A stretch of 64,000 bases of DNA from Mariniphaga sp. (GTDB taxonomy: Bacteria; Bacteroidota; Bacteroidia; Bacteroidales; Prolixibacteraceae). How positions within the stretch are numbered: position 1 is the first letter of the stretch; the number at the start of each line of letters is the position of its first letter. Location: contig JAHYIT010000003.1 of assembly GCA_019429205.1 (NCBI GenBank), positions 22,891 to 86,890 of the forward strand, read 5' to 3'. The position numbers were made by a program, and so were the translations under genes. The notes beneath the pieces were generated by a model that saw only the letters and a list, made by a program, of their open reading frames with translations, did not search any database and was not told the DNA's origin. This document shows positions 8,931 through 17,644 of this stretch, in pieces.

Positions 8931-9686
8931 TCATGAATCAGCAGAGCCAAAAACACGTTTCAGTAAAGCAGTTGTTCTTGCAGCCGGGTCTTTTCTTATC
9001 AGCTTTTCTTCATCTTCAATTTTAAGAAACAATCCATCGAGGGCTTTTCCGGTAAGGTACTCATCCAGGTTTGTTTCCACCGGTTTAAGCCCGGCAACCT
9101 GTCCCACAAGCGAATTGGCCAGTTCATTCCATCTTGAGGTTAATGTATTCCAGCTTTGCGATGTTGAAACATTTCCAACCAGCTTCTTATCAAGGGAAGT
9201 CTGGATTTTTGGCCGGTAAAGATTATATAAACCATCGTAGGTTGTTCGGTGCAAATACATGGTTGCTGCGTTGTTTTCGCCTCTCAGTATTCCAACGGCA
9301 TCGTTTATGGTCATGCTTTTAATGCTGTTCACGAAAATGGGTTTGGCTTCTGAAACCGCATCTTCGGCAGCCCTGTTTATTCGCAGCAAAACATCGTCGA
9401 GCAGTTGCTTACCACCGGGCACCCGGCCAATATTATCCACAATAATATCAGCTTCGGGTGGAAGAAGGATTTTAACCATTTCATCTTTATAATATCCGTC
9501 TGTAACTCCCAAAATATCAACAGATTTATTGGTTCCAACAATGAGCGCTTCTTTTAGGCCGCCAATAATTTCTGATTGGGTAAGCGGTTTGTTCTCTTCG
9601 AGAGTTTGCCTGGCAAGTTGCTCAAGTTCTGCACAGGAAAAGAAAATAAAAGCCAGTAAAAAAATTGCGGAATAGCGTGTTTTCAT
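8931..9686 (-). CDS. DUF4197 domain-containing lipoprotein
   Basis: The 251-aa protein has a signal peptide with lipobox FFSCAELEQ. The mature part follows the DUF4197 pattern: LTQSEIIGGLKEAL, GYYKDEMVKILLPP, a long helical middle (INDAVGILRG, ATMYLHR) and YLTGKALDGLFLKIEDEE near the C-terminus, ending LLKRVFGS. Family members are small periplasmic helical lipoproteins of unknown function, and the length is typical. It is followed on the same strand after 26 bp by ygiQ-like DNA (whose stop is at 9713), but the genes read away in tandem, so ygiQ is upstream and may be co-transcribed. Confidence 0.88.
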   Translation of the reverse strand: MKTRYSAIFLLAFIFFSCAELEQLARQTLEENKPLTQSEIIGGLKEALIVGTNKSVDILGVTDGYYKDEMVKILLPPEADIIVDNIGRVPGGKQLLDDVLLRINRAAEDAVSEAKPIFVNSIKSMTINDAVGILRGENNAATMYLHRTTYDGLYNLYRPKIQTSLDKKLVGNVSTSQSWNTLTSRWNELANSLVGQVAGLKPVETNLDEYLTGKALDGLFLKIEDEEKLIRKDPAARTTALLKRVFGSADS

Positions 9687-9712
9687 ATCATTGATTTTTC
9701 CGGTAAAGATAA

Positions 9713-11548
9713 TTATTTAAAAAGCTGTTTAACCATATCTTCCTTTCCTTTTGCTTTCAACTCCTGCATAATCGACTTTCGGTATTCGCGTTTGTACCAG
9801 AAGAAAAACTTGCGCTGCTCCCGTTTGTCCTTTTGATTTCGGGCCGTATAAACTTTCTCCATGGTGTAAGGATGATAACCGGAATAGTAAATTACCGTGG
9901 CCAGTGTCATTGGAGTTGGTGTAAAATCCTGCACCTGTTCCAGCCTGAAATCCATGTTTTTAGTTTGAATGGCCAGATTTGCCATATCTTCCGATCTACT
10001 GCCCGGGTGGCTCGAAATGAAATACGGAATGAGTTGTTGGTCCAGTTTTTCTTCCTTGTTTATTTTTTTAAACTCCCGGTTTAATTCCTCAAACAGTTTA
10101 AACGAAGGTTTCCGCATAAATTTCAGCACTTCGTCAGAAGTATGTTCCGGCGCAACTTTCAACCTGCCCGAAACATGATTTTTAATCACCTCGCGTAAAT
10201 ATTGACGGTTTATGTTATCGGTTTCTTCGTTACCGGTTTTTTCCAGAATCATGTCGTAACGAATGCCGCTTCCCACAAAGGCCTTTTTCACTTTCGGGTT
10301 TTCCCTGACTTTCTTATACAAATCCAGCATGGGTTTATGGCTGGTATCCAAATTTTTACATATCGAAGGAAAAATACAGGAGGCACGTTTGCACTTCCGG
10401 CAAATTTCTTCATGAATACCTTTCATTTTATACATGTTGGCAGACGGGCCGCCCAAATCGGAAATATAGCCTTTGAAATCGGGCATTTGCGTAACCTTTT
10501 CAACTTCTTTTAAGACTGATTTTTCGGAACGGCTGACAATAAATTTTCCCTGGTGAGCCGAAATGGTGCAAAATGTACACCCGCCAAAACAGCCCCGGTG
10601 AATATTTATGGAATGACGAATCATTTCGTAAGCGGGAATGGTCCCTTTGCCATTGTATCGCGGATGCGGAAGCCTGGTATAGGGCAAATCGTAAACCCGG
10701 TCAATTTCCTGCTCGGTAAAAACCGGCCAGGGCGGATTCACCACAACCATTCTATCTCCAACCCGCTGCACAAGCTTTTTGGCTTCCATTTTATTCGATT
10801 CTTCTTCGATATGCATAAAGTTGCGGGCGTATTTTTTCTTGTCCTCCAAACAATCCTCATGTGAGGAGAGTTCAAATTCATTCCATTCCTTTTTAGAGGC
10901 GTATTTTTCATCCTGGTCAACCATAAAAGCAATTTGCGGAATGGTGGTAAGGTTTGAAACCGGAACTCCACGCTGAACCAAACGGGCAAATTCCACAATC
11001 GATTTTTCACCCATTCCGTAAAAAAGAATATCAGCGCCCGAATCAATCAAAATGGAAGGCATTAACCGATCCGACCAGTAATCGTAATGTGTCAAACGTC
11101 GCAAAGAAGCTTCGATTCCGCCAATAATTAAAGGAATATCAGGATAAAGTTTTTTCAGAATATTGGAATAAACAATGGTAGCATAATCAGGTCGCTGATC
11201 TGTTCTGCCACCGGGTGTGTAAGCATCATTTGAGCGTTTGCGTTTATTTGCTGTGTAATGATTTACCATGGAATCCATGTTGCCTCCGGTTACGGTAAAA
11301 AACAAACGTGGCTGGCCCAGCTTTTTAAAATCACGCAAATCGTCCTGCCAGTTGGGTTGCGGAACGATGGCCACTTTCAATCCTTCAGCCTCCAGAATTC
11401 GTCCGATAACCGCCGCTCCAAACGATGGATGATCGATATATGCATCCCCCGTAAACAGAATAACATCGGGCTGTTCCCACCCCAAAGACTTCATTTCTTT
11501 TCGCGAGGTTGGCAACCATTTTTCTGTATTTTCAAAACTATTCTTCAT
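9713..11548 (-). CDS. ygiQ: YgiQ family radical SAM protein
   Basis: The 611-aa protein (ATG at 11548, MKNSFENTEKWLPTS; eight residues shorter than the track) begins with the family's KEMKSLGWEQPDVILFTGDAY. The radical SAM motif is RGCFGGCTFCTIS (CxxxCxxC) near residue 325, preceded by IHRG. ISDLGGPSANMYKM and a second cysteine group (CRKCKRASCIFPSICKN) are hallmarks of YgiQ/UPF0313 proteins, and the C-terminal ends in QDFTPTPMT and YPYTMEKVYTAR-like segments. Some YgiQ relatives are large radical SAM enzymes of unclear substrate. There is no signal peptide, so it is cytosolic. Confidence 0.9.
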   Translation of the reverse strand: MKNSFENTEKWLPTSRKEMKSLGWEQPDVILFTGDAYIDHPSFGAAVIGRILEAEGLKVAIVPQPNWQDDLRDFKKLGQPRLFFTVTGGNMDSMVNHYTANKRKRSNDAYTPGGRTDQRPDYATIVYSNILKKLYPDIPLIIGGIEASLRRLTHYDYWSDRLMPSILIDSGADILFYGMGEKSIVEFARLVQRGVPVSNLTTIPQIAFMVDQDEKYASKKEWNEFELSSHEDCLEDKKKYARNFMHIEEESNKMEAKKLVQRVGDRMVVVNPPWPVFTEQEIDRVYDLPYTRLPHPRYNGKGTIPAYEMIRHSINIHRGCFGGCTFCTISAHQGKFIVSRSEKSVLKEVEKVTQMPDFKGYISDLGGPSANMYKMKGIHEEICRKCKRASCIFPSICKNLDTSHKPMLDLYKKVRENPKVKKAFVGSGIRYDMILEKTGNEETDNINRQYLREVIKNHVSGRLKVAPEHTSDEVLKFMRKPSFKLFEELNREFKKINKEEKLDQQLIPYFISSHPGSRSEDMANLAIQTKNMDFRLEQVQDFTPTPMTLATVIYYSGYHPYTMEKVYTARNQKDKREQRKFFFWYKREYRKSIMQELKAKGKEDMVKQLFK

Positions 11549-11656
11549 AATAACTCTTGCCAAGATTAACAATTTATTTCCGGTTTTGATGAAAATACTG
11601 TTATTTTTGTTTTCGTATTTCTATTGGTTTTCCTTAGAAAATCTAAAAAATATTTA

Positions 11657-13456
11657 ATGGAATTATTAAAATTGAAGGACATTTTTAAGGCTCCACCTGC
11701 CCTTTCGCTTTTCGGTGGTGAGTATTTCGCCAAATTTCTGATGTACATTCTCCGGTTCAATAAACTGAACAAAATTTACGAGCAGATTGCCTCAAAAGAA
11801 GGAATTGATTTTATTGATGAAATTATAAGGGTACTTGAATTTAAGATTGAATTTGACGAAAACGAACTAAAAAAAGTTCCGGCAACCGGACCGCTGATTG
11901 TGGTTGCCAACCATCCTTTTGGCGGTTTTGATGGCTTGCTTCTCATTAAATATCTTTCGCAGGTAAGGCCGGATGTAAAAGTTATCGGTAATTTTCTGAT
12001 GCAGAAAGTAGAACCGGTTTCGGAATATTTTATCTCTGAAAATCCCTTCAACAATATTGACCCGGACAAACAGGAAAAAGAATGTAAAGGAACCAGGGAA
12101 GCTGTCCATCATTTGCAAAACGGGGGTGTTTTATGTTTGTTCCCGGCCGGTGATTTGAGCACCTACGGAACTTTCGACAGCATTACCGACCAGGTTTGGC
12201 AATTCCCGATGGTGAAATTTGTAAAAAAAGCCAGAGTACCAGTTGTTCCGGCATATTTCCAGGGAACAAACAGCCGGCTGTTCCATTTTTTTGCCAAAAT
12301 TCATCCCTCTTTACGCCAGGTGAGACTGCCTTCGGAGTTACTGAGTAAAAAACACAAAACCATTAAATTGCGGATTGGAACGCCAATTAAAGTTGAAGAC
12401 CAGGATAAATTTTTCGATGTTTATCAGTTTGGGCGTTTTCTCAGGGCCAAAACCTACAGTATGGAGTCGCCCATAGAAGTAAAACGATTTTTTAATTATA
12501 ATCTGAAACCGCAACACAAACCCGAATCGGTTATTGAACCGGTAGTTGAAGAAAAGATTCTGGCAGAAATCCAAAAAATCAAAACCGATTATACCCTGTT
12601 CAACCTGAAAAACTATACGGCATTTTGTGCACCATCAGAAGAAATACCAAATATTCTGACTGAAATAGGACGGTTACGTGAAATCACATTCAGAGAAGTT
12701 GGAGAAGGAACTAACCGAAGCATTGACATCGATGAGTTTGATTTGTATTACCACCAGATGTTTATATGGGATGAAGAGGAAGAAAAAATTGTTGGAGCCT
12801 ACCGAATTGGAAAGGGAAAGGACATCTTGGAACAATACGGAAAGCGGGGCTTTTACCTGCAATCACTGTTTAAAATAAGCGACGATTTTAAACCCGTGCT
12901 GAATGAAAGCCTTGAGCTGGGCCGTTCGTTTGTTATAAAAGAATACCAAAGAAAACCAATGCCGCTTTTTCTGCTTTGGAAAGGGATTTTGTATTTTCTG
13001 CTTAAAAACCCTGAATACCGCTACCTGATTGGCCCGGTAAGTATCAGCAACAACTATTCAAAAATATCGAAAGACCTCATCATCCGGTTTATCATGCAAA
13101 ATCACCTGAACTGGAAAATGGCACAATTTGTTAAACCGCGCAACAGCTACAAATTTAAAAGCGACAATGCAGATATTAACATTCTGATGGAAAATATGGA
13201 ACGCGACATCAACCGGCTCGACAAAGCCATTGGCGATTTGGATGAATTGAATTCAGGACTTCCGGTTTTGCTGAAAAAATATATTAAACTGAATGCCAAA
13301 ATTATTGCATTTAATGTCGATCCCAAATTTAACAACTGCCTCGACGGGCTGATTATGCTTGATGTGAACGATGTACCCAAAAACACCATTGAATCATTAT
13401 CGAAAGAAGCCAACGACGGATCAATCCTGGAACGGTTTTATACGCACCGCGAATAA
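11657..13456 (+). CDS. bifunctional O-/N-acyltransferase of lipid synthesis (OlsF-like: PlsC domain + GNAT N-acyltransferase)
   Basis: The first ATG that gives a convincing N-terminus is 11657 (MELLKLKDIFKAPP), yielding 599 aa. Residues ~75-280 are a PlsC/lysophospholipid acyltransferase: VVANHPFGGFDG contains the catalytic HxxxxD motif and FPAGDLS is the later substrate block. Residues ~320-540 are an N-acyltransferase of the OlsB/hemolysin-like GNAT type (LREITFREVGEGTN, YHQMFIWDEEE, YRIGKGK, ELGRSFV). This order, O-acyltransferase then N-acyltransferase, is that of OlsF, which makes ornithine/amino-acid lipids in Flavobacterium. A role in ornithine- or glycine-type aminolipid synthesis at the inner membrane is inferred. 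The gene is monocistronic and converges on a cupin gene. Confidence 0.75.
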   Translation: MELLKLKDIFKAPPALSLFGGEYFAKFLMYILRFNKLNKIYEQIASKEGIDFIDEIIRVLEFKIEFDENELKKVPATGPLIVVANHPFGGFDGLLLIKYLSQVRPDVKVIGNFLMQKVEPVSEYFISENPFNNIDPDKQEKECKGTREAVHHLQNGGVLCLFPAGDLSTYGTFDSITDQVWQFPMVKFVKKARVPVVPAYFQGTNSRLFHFFAKIHPSLRQVRLPSELLSKKHKTIKLRIGTPIKVEDQDKFFDVYQFGRFLRAKTYSMESPIEVKRFFNYNLKPQHKPESVIEPVVEEKILAEIQKIKTDYTLFNLKNYTAFCAPSEEIPNILTEIGRLREITFREVGEGTNRSIDIDEFDLYYHQMFIWDEEEEKIVGAYRIGKGKDILEQYGKRGFYLQSLFKISDDFKPVLNESLELGRSFVIKEYQRKPMPLFLLWKGILYFLLKNPEYRYLIGPVSISNNYSKISKDLIIRFIMQNHLNWKMAQFVKPRNSYKFKSDNADINILMENMERDINRLDKAIGDLDELNSGLPVLLKKYIKLNAKIIAFNVDPKFNNCLDGLIMLDVNDVPKNTIESLSKEANDGSILERFYTHRE

Positions 13457-13460
13457 CTGG

Positions 13461-14039
13461 TCATTTCCAAAATTCAAACATTTTTCCTTTTGCACCGAAA
13501 ACAGGATCATTTTTTGGCAGCGAAACCCGGGAAATGTTTTGTTTCGCTTTTTCCATCTCAGGGTCTTTTCCGTAATTCATATCCCAGTTCTGGCCGTCGG
13601 GATAGGCGCCAACCACGGCAAATCCGTCGCCGGAATCGATGCGTTTGTGAGAAGTGCCGGCAGGTAAAACCACCAAATCACCCTTTTCAATTTTAACCGG
13701 ATCGTTTTCCGGTCCTCCCAGTTGAACAACTGCCCAGCCCGAATAAACACCAAGTGCTTCATGCGCGGTTGAATGGTAATGCTGAAAATTGTAAATGCCA
13801 TTTCGCCACGAGCCACCCCAATTGTTTTGTGATAAAATTCTTTCAATTTCTGAAGCCGGATCGGAACCTGAAAAATCAAATACACTTTTATAGAGCAAAA
13901 CCGGCAAATCCGGATTGTTGGGAAAATTCCCGTTTTCAGAAAGAAGTAAAGTTTTTATTTCTGCTGATGGATTAATTTGTGCATGCATATCATAAACAAT
14001 TATTATTAAAACAGCGAATAAAACGTTTCTTAATTTCAT
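13461..14039 (-). CDS. secreted cupin protein (YjlB-like)
   Basis: The ATG at 14039 opens a signal peptide (MKLRNVLFAVLIIIVYDMHAQ) and is preferred to the upstream in-frame start. The mature 170 residues form one cupin: HYHSTAHEALGV supplies the first metal motif (HxHx4E type) and DLVVLPAGTSHKRI the second. The sequence also has the YjlB-family block NPDLPVLLYK and WGGSWRNGIYNFQH. YjlB-like cupins are small metal-binding barrels of unknown substrate; the signal peptide moves this one to the periplasm, which is unusual for the family. The C-terminus retains the family's KNDPVFG motif. Confidence 0.8.
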   Translation of the reverse strand: MKLRNVLFAVLIIIVYDMHAQINPSAEIKTLLLSENGNFPNNPDLPVLLYKSVFDFSGSDPASEIERILSQNNWGGSWRNGIYNFQHYHSTAHEALGVYSGWAVVQLGGPENDPVKIEKGDLVVLPAGTSHKRIDSGDGFAVVGAYPDGQNWDMNYGKDPEMEKAKQNISRVSLPKNDPVFGAKGKMFEFWK

Positions 14040-14110
14040 TTCATTAAAAATTACATGAGCCAAAATTTACAACAAGTTAAGGATACTTTTTGTTATTTTT
14101 GGCGACTTTA

Positions 14111-14271
14111 AAATGGTCAATATCCAATGTTCAATAATGAATTTTTAATCAAAAAACGAAGTAATATATAACTTGAAAATAGGATATTGAATATTCGTTA
14201 TTGGTTATTCTCTAAAAAGAATCAAAATTTCCAAGATCCAATACTCAATATTGAATATCCAAATGAAAGAA
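14111..14271. repeat. three-part inverted/direct repeat module, left of IVS-type gene
   Basis: Three related AT-rich words are visible: TCAATATCCAATGTTCAATA (from 14117), a reversed copy AGGATATTGAATATTCG...TTGGTTATT (from 14181) and a forward copy TTCCAAGATCCAATACTCAA continuing TATTGAATATCC (from 14229). The same forward-reverse-forward arrangement recurs on the other side of the next gene. No gene lies in the block. Confidence 0.7.
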
Positions 14272-14302
14272 AGATAATAACTTATCATTAAAATTTAAAT
14301 TT

Positions 14303-14659
14303 ATGGAAAGAAAATATGATTTGGAAGAACGGCTAATTGATTTTGTTCTTCAAATTGATGAAATTATAGAACAGTTACCTAACACAAGACTTGCAAATCA
14401 CATTGCAGGACAACTGGTTAGAAGTGGTACTTCTCCTGCACTAAACTACGGAGAAGCACAATCTGCAGAATCTCAAAAAGATTTTGTGCATAAAATGCAG
14501 GTAATTTTAAAAGAATTGAGGGAAACAAGAATATGTCTGAAAATTATTATCAGAAAACCCCTGCTTGAAAACCATGTTGTAATGCCAGTGCTGGTTGAAA
14601 ATGAAGAATTAATTGCCATATTTGCCAAAAGTGTAAAAACAGCAAAATTGAAATTATAA
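14303..14659 (+). CDS. four helix bundle protein (23S rRNA intervening-sequence family)
   Basis: A 118-aa all-helical protein with the family landmarks LEERLIDFVLQIDEII, LANHIAGQLVRSGTSPALNYGEA and SQKDFVHKMQVILKELRETR. This is TIGR02436/S23-type, first known from proteins encoded in intervening sequences of bacterial 23S rRNA genes. Here there is no rRNA context; the gene stands alone between matching repeat modules (14111-14271 and 14668-14822). The function of the family is unknown. Length is normal and no defect is visible. Confidence 0.9.
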   Translation: MERKYDLEERLIDFVLQIDEIIEQLPNTRLANHIAGQLVRSGTSPALNYGEAQSAESQKDFVHKMQVILKELRETRICLKIIIRKPLLENHVVMPVLVENEELIAIFAKSVKTAKLKL

Positions 14660-14667
14660 TAATGGGA

Positions 14668-14822
14668 AATTTCCAATATCCAATGTTCAATATTGAATAT
14701 CCAAATAAAAACCAAAGTACGTTCCGTTTTGATTATTGGATATTGAGTATTCAATATTGGTTATTTCTTATGAAAATTAAGAATAGCCAATTTCCAATGT
14801 TCAATAAAGAATATTCAAATAA
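14668..14822. repeat. three-part inverted/direct repeat module, right of IVS-type gene
   Basis: Forward word TTCCAATATCCAATGTTCAA (from 14671, continuing TATTGAATATCCAAATAAA), reverse word GATTATTGGATATTGAGTAT (from 14731, continuing TCAATATTGG) and forward word TTTCCAATGTTCAATAAAGA (from 14790). The layout mirrors the left module and ends four to six bases before the next start codon. Confidence 0.7.
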
Positions 14823-14827
14823 AAAAG

Positions 14828-15760
14828 ATGATAAGAAATACTAAAAACTACCTTTTACTTATACTCAAAGGAATGGGAATGGGAGCAGCGGACGTAGTGC
14901 CAGGCGTTTCGGGAGGAACGATTGCTTTTATAACAGGGATTTACGAGGAGTTGATTGACTCCATTAAATCAGTGAATCTGAATGCGCTGAAGCTTTTATT
15001 TTCATTCAAATTAACTGCATTTTGGAAAGCCATTAACGGCAACTTCCTGATAAGTGTTTTTCTCGGAATCGGAATCAGCATATTTTCGCTGGCCAAAGGA
15101 CTGGAGTACCTGCTTCACCATTACCCCATTCTGGTGTGGGCATTTTTCTTTGGTTTGATTATAGCCTCTGCCATTTACATTGCCCGCACCATAAAAAAAT
15201 GGGATACCGGAACTGTAATTGCAGGAATAGCCGGCATTGTGGTAGCATATTTTATCACAGTTATTTCACCTGCCGAGGCCAACACTACCTGGCTATTCAT
15301 TTTTATTTCGGGTTCCATTGCCATTTGTGCCATGATTTTACCCGGAATTTCAGGTAGTTTTATTCTGGTATTGCTGGGAATGTACAAATTTATTTTATCG
15401 GCAGTAGGCGATTTAAACATTCCCGTACTGCTTGTTTTTATAGCCGGCGCAGCTATCGGAATCATAGCATTTTCCAATTTGCTTTCGTGGTTGCTCAAAA
15501 AATTTCACAACCTCACCATTACTGTGTTGTCTGGTTTTATGGTTGGTTCGCTGAATAAAATCTGGCCATGGAAACAGGTGACCGAAACCTTTATTGATCG
15601 GCATGGTGAAATAAGACCTCTGGCTGAAAAAAATATTTTGCCCGGAACTTACGAAAACTTAACAGGTAACGAATCCTGGTTGTTTGGTGCCGTTCTTTTG
15701 GCTATTGTTGGTTTTGCGCTTATTTTTGTGATTGAAGGATTGACAAAACAGAAAAAATGA
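14828..15760 (+). CDS. DUF368 family polyprenyl-phosphate transporter (PopT-like)
   Basis: A 310-aa polytopic membrane protein with 8-9 predicted helices. The N-terminal signature GMGAADVVPGVSGGTIAF and the second half-repeat AICAMILPGISGSFILVLLG are the duplicated DUF368 motif, showing the internal inverted-repeat structure of the family. DUF368 proteins are now known to recycle undecaprenyl phosphate (C55-P) across the cytoplasmic membrane for peptidoglycan and surface glycan synthesis. The stop codon overlaps the start of aroE (ATGA at 15757-15760), so the two genes should be translated from one message. Its start directly abuts the repeat module. Confidence 0.9.
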   Translation: MIRNTKNYLLLILKGMGMGAADVVPGVSGGTIAFITGIYEELIDSIKSVNLNALKLLFSFKLTAFWKAINGNFLISVFLGIGISIFSLAKGLEYLLHHYPILVWAFFFGLIIASAIYIARTIKKWDTGTVIAGIAGIVVAYFITVISPAEANTTWLFIFISGSIAICAMILPGISGSFILVLLGMYKFILSAVGDLNIPVLLVFIAGAAIGIIAFSNLLSWLLKKFHNLTITVLSGFMVGSLNKIWPWKQVTETFIDRHGEIRPLAEKNILPGTYENLTGNESWLFGAVLLAIVGFALIFVIEGLTKQKK

Positions 15761-16503
15761 AAAAAAAATACGGATTGATTGGCTACCCACTAACCCACTC
15801 TTTTTCAAAACAGTTTTTTACCGAAAAATTTGAAAAGGAAAAAGTGGATGCAACGTATGAGAATTTCGAAATTGAAGATATTTCATGGTTTCCGGATGTG
15901 GTGAGAAACAATCCGGAGTTAATTGGCCTGAATGTGACCATACCATATAAACAACTGATAATTAATTTTTTAAACGAATTGGATAAAGCCGCGGATGATG
16001 TGGGCGCTGTGAACACAATAAAAATTAAACGTATAGGAGAACGAATTCATTTAAAAGGATTTAACACAGATACTTGGGGATTTGAAGCTTCACTGAAACC
16101 GTTATTAAAAAAATACCACGATAAAGCTTTGATTTTGGGAACGGGCGGGGCTTCAAAAGCCATTAAATATGTGCTGAACAAACTGGGCATTGATTTTATT
16201 TCAGCATCAATTGAAGAGTTGCAGAAAAAGGAAATCCGGTACGAAGATATTGGTAAAAAAATTCTGGAAGAACGTCTTCTCATAATAAACGCCACACCGC
16301 TTGGAACCTACCCGAAAGTAGAAACTTTTCCACCAATTCCTTATAAATTTTTAACAGGGAAACATTTACTTTTCGATTTGGTCTATAATCCTGAAGTAAC
16401 CCAGTTTATGAAAAAAGGGAAAGAAAAAGGAGCAGTGGTTAAAAACGGATTTGAAATGCTGGTGCAACAAGCTTTAAAATCTTATGAAATCTGGAATGCC
16501 TGA
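15757..16503 (+). CDS. aroE: shikimate 5-dehydrogenase
   Basis: The 248-aa enzyme carries the shikimate-binding GYPLTHSFSK, the catalytic-Lys motif NVTIPYKQ, the NADP-binding LGTGGASKAIKYVL and the C-terminal NGFEMLVQQA. It reduces 3-dehydroshikimate to shikimate with NADPH in the cytosolic chorismate pathway. Length is slightly short of the E. coli enzyme (272 aa), normal for Bacteroidota. It overlaps the DUF368 gene by 4 bp, suggesting an operon with no obvious biochemical link. Confidence 0.95.
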   Translation: MKKKYGLIGYPLTHSFSKQFFTEKFEKEKVDATYENFEIEDISWFPDVVRNNPELIGLNVTIPYKQLIINFLNELDKAADDVGAVNTIKIKRIGERIHLKGFNTDTWGFEASLKPLLKKYHDKALILGTGGASKAIKYVLNKLGIDFISASIEELQKKEIRYEDIGKKILEERLLIINATPLGTYPKVETFPPIPYKFLTGKHLLFDLVYNPEVTQFMKKGKEKGAVVKNGFEMLVQQALKSYEIWNA

Positions 16504-16564
16504 AATGGGTTTTATAGGTGATATGGCGCTTTTCAAACGGAAATAAGAAAACCTGCTGAATTAC

Positions 16565-16572
16565 TATCTTTG
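16565..16572 (+). promoter_or_regulatory. -7 box upstream of TA pair
   Basis: TATCTTTG matches the Bacteroidota -7 consensus TAnnTTTG exactly, 16 bp upstream of the antitoxin ATG at 16588. A -33 element is not clear. Confidence 0.5.
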
Positions 16573-16587
16573 TAAAAAAGAAATTAA

Positions 16588-16827
16588 ATGAAAGCGATTG
16601 AATTGAATTCACGAACTGATAAAAAAGGGTATTTAAAAATAAAATACCCACTTGAAAGGTCAGAAAAAAATGTTCGTATTTTGATACTTGTGGATGAGGA
16701 CAATAATGAGACAGAAGAAGAAGAATTGTGGCTAAAAGCAATTTCTCAAAATCCAGCCTTCGACTTTTTAAAAGATGAATCGGAAGATATTTATTCCTTA
16801 ACTGATGGAGAACCCTTCAATGATTAA
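16588..16827 (+). CDS. antitoxin of MazF/PemK-type TA pair
   Basis: A small acidic 79-aa protein encoded just before a PemK-like toxin with the genes overlapping by 8 bp, the typical antitoxin-toxin order. The N-terminus (MKAIELNSRTDKKGYLKIKY) is beta-like and could be a DNA-binding fold. The middle (LVDEDNNETEEEELWLKA) is acidic and the C-terminus (FDFLKDESEDIYSLTDGEPF) resembles the toxin-wrapping tail seen in antitoxins. No known family was firmly recognised, so the identity is from context. It has its own -7 box. Confidence 0.65.
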   Translation: MKAIELNSRTDKKGYLKIKYPLERSEKNVRILILVDEDNNETEEEELWLKAISQNPAFDFLKDESEDIYSLTDGEPFND

Positions 16828-17164
16828 AAACTCCGTTGTTCTTGTCCCTTTTCCGTTTGATGACTTTTCTGAGCTGAAAGTCAGGCCTGCACTATGTCTT
16901 ACCCGGGAAATTGGAAAACATAAACATGTTGTTATTGCTTTCATCTCAAGTAAGATTCCAAATGAAATCCTGAAAAGTGATCTCATTTTGGAAAAGAATT
17001 CAAAGTTATTTCAGGGAACCGGTCTGGCGGTGGATTCTATTATTCGCTTGCACAAACTTGTCACAATACCAAGACTACTCATTAAGAGAAAATTAGGAAT
17101 AATTGGTGTTCAAACAGAAAATGAAGTAAAAGAAAAAATTACAGAACTCTTTTTTGAAAAATAA
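16820..17164 (+). CDS. MazF/PemK family endoribonuclease toxin
   Basis: The ATG at 16820 (MIKNSVVLVPFPFDD) is preferred to the upstream ATG at 16805. VVLVPFPFDDFS.LKVRPALCL is the PemK/MazF core, with the RP segment that positions the catalytic arginine. VVIAFISSK and LAVDSIIRLHKLVTI complete the SH3-like barrel. The 114-aa protein is of normal length and undamaged. MazF-type enzymes cleave mRNA at short sequences. The gene overlaps the antitoxin by 8 bp, and a phosphatase gene starts 6 bp after its stop. Confidence 0.85.
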   Translation: MIKNSVVLVPFPFDDFSELKVRPALCLTREIGKHKHVVIAFISSKIPNEILKSDLILEKNSKLFQGTGLAVDSIIRLHKLVTIPRLLIKRKLGIIGVQTENEVKEKITELFFEK

Positions 17165-17170
17165 GATTAC

Positions 17171-17644
17171 ATGCAGGAAAAGAAAAAAATATTATTTGTC
17201 TGTATGGGAAATATTTGTCGGTCGCCAAGTGCCGAAGCGGTTTTTACAGGAATGGCCACAAAAGAAGGAATAATTGAGAAATTTGAAATTGATTCAGCCG
17301 GGACCGGCGCCTGGCATGCTGGCGAACCAGCCGACAAACGCATGCAAAAACATGCCATAAAACGGGGTTACAATCTGACAAGTATAGCCCGGAAATTCGA
17401 TCCGGATACTGATTTCGACCGTTTCGATTTAATTGTGGCCATGGACGATGACAATGTACAGTCGCTGAAAAGTATGGCAAGGAACGAAAGCGATTTGAAA
17501 AAAATTCATAAAATGACCGATTTCAGCAAGGAGTGGAATTACGATGAAGTTCCCGATCCGTATTACGGTGGCGATGAAGGTTTTGAGCTCGTGCTCGACC
17601 TGCTGGAAGACGCCTGCGAAGGATTGCTTGAAAAACAGCATTAA
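17171..17644 (+). CDS. low-molecular-weight protein tyrosine phosphatase
   Basis: A 157-aa enzyme with the N-terminal P-loop VCMGNICRSPSAEAVF (CX5R with the family's N-I-C-R-S) and the acid loop VPDPYYGG containing the catalytic Asp. The order and length fit a complete LMW-PTP. Bacterial members dephosphorylate tyrosine kinases of polysaccharide export or act on arsenate and small phosphoesters; which applies here is not clear. No Wzz/Wzc-type kinase is in the window. The stop overlaps the end of the convergent MaoC gene. Confidence 0.92.
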   Translation: MQEKKKILFVCMGNICRSPSAEAVFTGMATKEGIIEKFEIDSAGTGAWHAGEPADKRMQKHAIKRGYNLTSIARKFDPDTDFDRFDLIVAMDDDNVQSLKSMARNESDLKKIHKMTDFSKEWNYDEVPDPYYGGDEGFELVLDLLEDACEGLLEKQH

